A program made the translations under genes and the position numbers. From Euglena gracilis (taxonomy: Eukaryota > Euglenozoa > Euglenophyceae > Euglenales > Euglenaceae): a stretch of 20,049 nt of DNA. Positions within the stretch are counted from its first letter, which is position 1; each line of letters opens with the position of its first letter. Shown here piece after piece: positions 19,421 to 20,049 of this stretch. The notes under the pieces were generated by a model, which ran no database searches, was not told the origin of the DNA, and saw only the letters and a list, made by a program, of their open reading frames with translations. The DNA lies in NCBI GenBank assembly GCA_900893395.1, contig CAAHFI010980140.1, forward strand, positions 1 to 20,049. Direction: 5' to 3'.

Positions 19421-20049
19421 ACACAAGGATTTTGTTATTTTGGGGCCCTGGGACAGTTGAGCAACAAAAGGGATTGGCTTCCAAAACGGTTCGGCAACAC
19501 AAGGATTTTGTTATTTTGGGGCCCTGGGACAGTTGAGCAACAAAAGGGATTGGCTTCCAAAACGGTTCGGCAACACAAGGGATTTTGTTATTTTGGGGCC
19601 CTGGACAGTTGAGCAACAAAAGGAATTGGCTTCCAAAACGGTTCGGCAACAAGGGATTTTGTTATTTTGGGGCCCTGGACAGTTGAGCACAAAAAGGATT
19701 GGCTTCCAAAACGGTTCGGCAACACAAGGGATTTTGTTATTTTGGGGCCCTGGGACAGTTGAGCAACAAAAGGATTGGCTTCCAAAACGGTTCGGCAACA
19801 CAAGGATTTTGTTATTTTGGGGCCCTGGGACAGTTGAGCAACAAAACGGTTCGGCAACACAAGGGATTTGTTATTTTGGGCCCTGGGACAGTTGAGCAAC
19901 AAAAGGATTGGCTTCCAAAACGGTTCGCAACACAAGGATTTTGTTATTTTGGGGCCCTGGGACAGTTGAGCAACAAAAGGGATTGGCTTCAAAACGTTCG
20001 GCAACACAAGGATTTTGTTATTTTGGGGCCGGACAGTTGAGCAACAAAA
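19421..20049 (+). repeat. Deletion-rich right end of the type B subarray
   Basis: From about 19,421 single-base losses become frequent: CACAAGGAT for CACAAGGGAT, CAACAAGGG at about 19,647, GAGCACAAAAAGG at about 19,687, GGGATTTG at 19,864, TTCGCAAC at 19,925, and several in the last 60 bases. One unit has lost 16 bp at 19,841-19,846. The units remain type B (GCAAC/ATTGGC). The window ends in mid-unit. Confidence 0.85.

Larger units (their letters stand above)
1..20049 (+). repeat. Satellite DNA array, 75-77 bp unit, about 260 head-to-tail copies
   Basis: The same unit recurs from first to last base in one orientation, with no unique sequence between copies or at either end. In order, a unit holds GGGATTTTG, TTATTTTGGGG, CCCTGGGACAGTTGAG, CARCAAAAGGG, ATTSGCTTCC, AAAACGGTTCGG and CAACACAA. 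The full form is 77 bp; loss of one G from AAAAGGG gives 76, and a further loss from CTGGGACA gives 75. Nearly every unit carries the palindrome GGGCCC. The window starts and stops in mid-unit, so the true array is longer. This is direct observation. That it is a eukaryotic satellite is inferred from copy number, homogeneity and absence of genes. I do not recognise the family, and its chromosomal position cannot be told from here. Confidence 0.97.

Noticed and set aside
1-20049. CRISPR array, because of regular short repeats.
   Set aside because: The repeated unit is continuous. There are no unique spacers between copies and no cas genes.
1-20049. Transposable element, LTR or virus-derived sequence as the source of the array.
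   Set aside because: No coding domains, terminal repeats or target-site duplications are visible, and the unit is too short to assign to any element.
1-20049. Higher-order structure spanning the entire window, as in human alpha satellite.
   Set aside because: Only short local blocks of three or four units repeat. The order of unit variants elsewhere shows no constant longer period that I could follow by eye.

Overview
The whole 20,049-base window is one head-to-tail tandem array of a 75-77 bp unit, about 260 copies. No gene, RNA gene, mobile element or unique flanking sequence is visible. It opens and closes in mid-unit, so the array runs past both ends. Twenty kilobases of near-identical short units with block-wise variants is the pattern of a eukaryotic satellite (heterochromatic, centromeric or subtelomeric). 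I do not recognise the family and cannot name the organism. Composition is balanced (38 of 77 bases are G or C in the reference unit), and all copies lie in the same orientation.

Layout. 1-3,240: heterogeneous units, many with small deletions, mixing the diagnostic bases of both types below. 3,241-12,850: type A, very homogeneous, with GCAGC before the AAAAGGG run and ATTCGC after it. Inside it, 6,039-7,803 holds 23 consecutive units with a GGG run, and 8,489-9,700 holds 16 consecutive units with a GG run. 12,851-13,700: a mosaic junction where A and B bases are reassorted unit by unit. 13,701-19,420: type B, with GCAAC and ATTGGC, and with a three-unit 228-bp higher-order repeat seen four times. 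19,421-20,049: type B again, rich in small deletions.

The unit has internal structure. The 15-mer GCARCAMAAGGGATT occurs twice per unit, 44 and 33 bp apart, which suggests the monomer arose from two related half-units.

Open frames on both strands (up to 474 codons) are by-products of unit length. Each unit has one TGA on the plus strand and one TAA on the minus strand, and unit lengths of 75, 76 or 77 rotate the frame. The consensus has no ATG on either strand. I therefore annotate no CDS. What merits attention is how the array evolved (subrepeats, mosaic junction, higher-order repeats) and whether the deletion-rich ends are biology or sequencing error. I see no enzyme system, defence system or other multi-gene system here.
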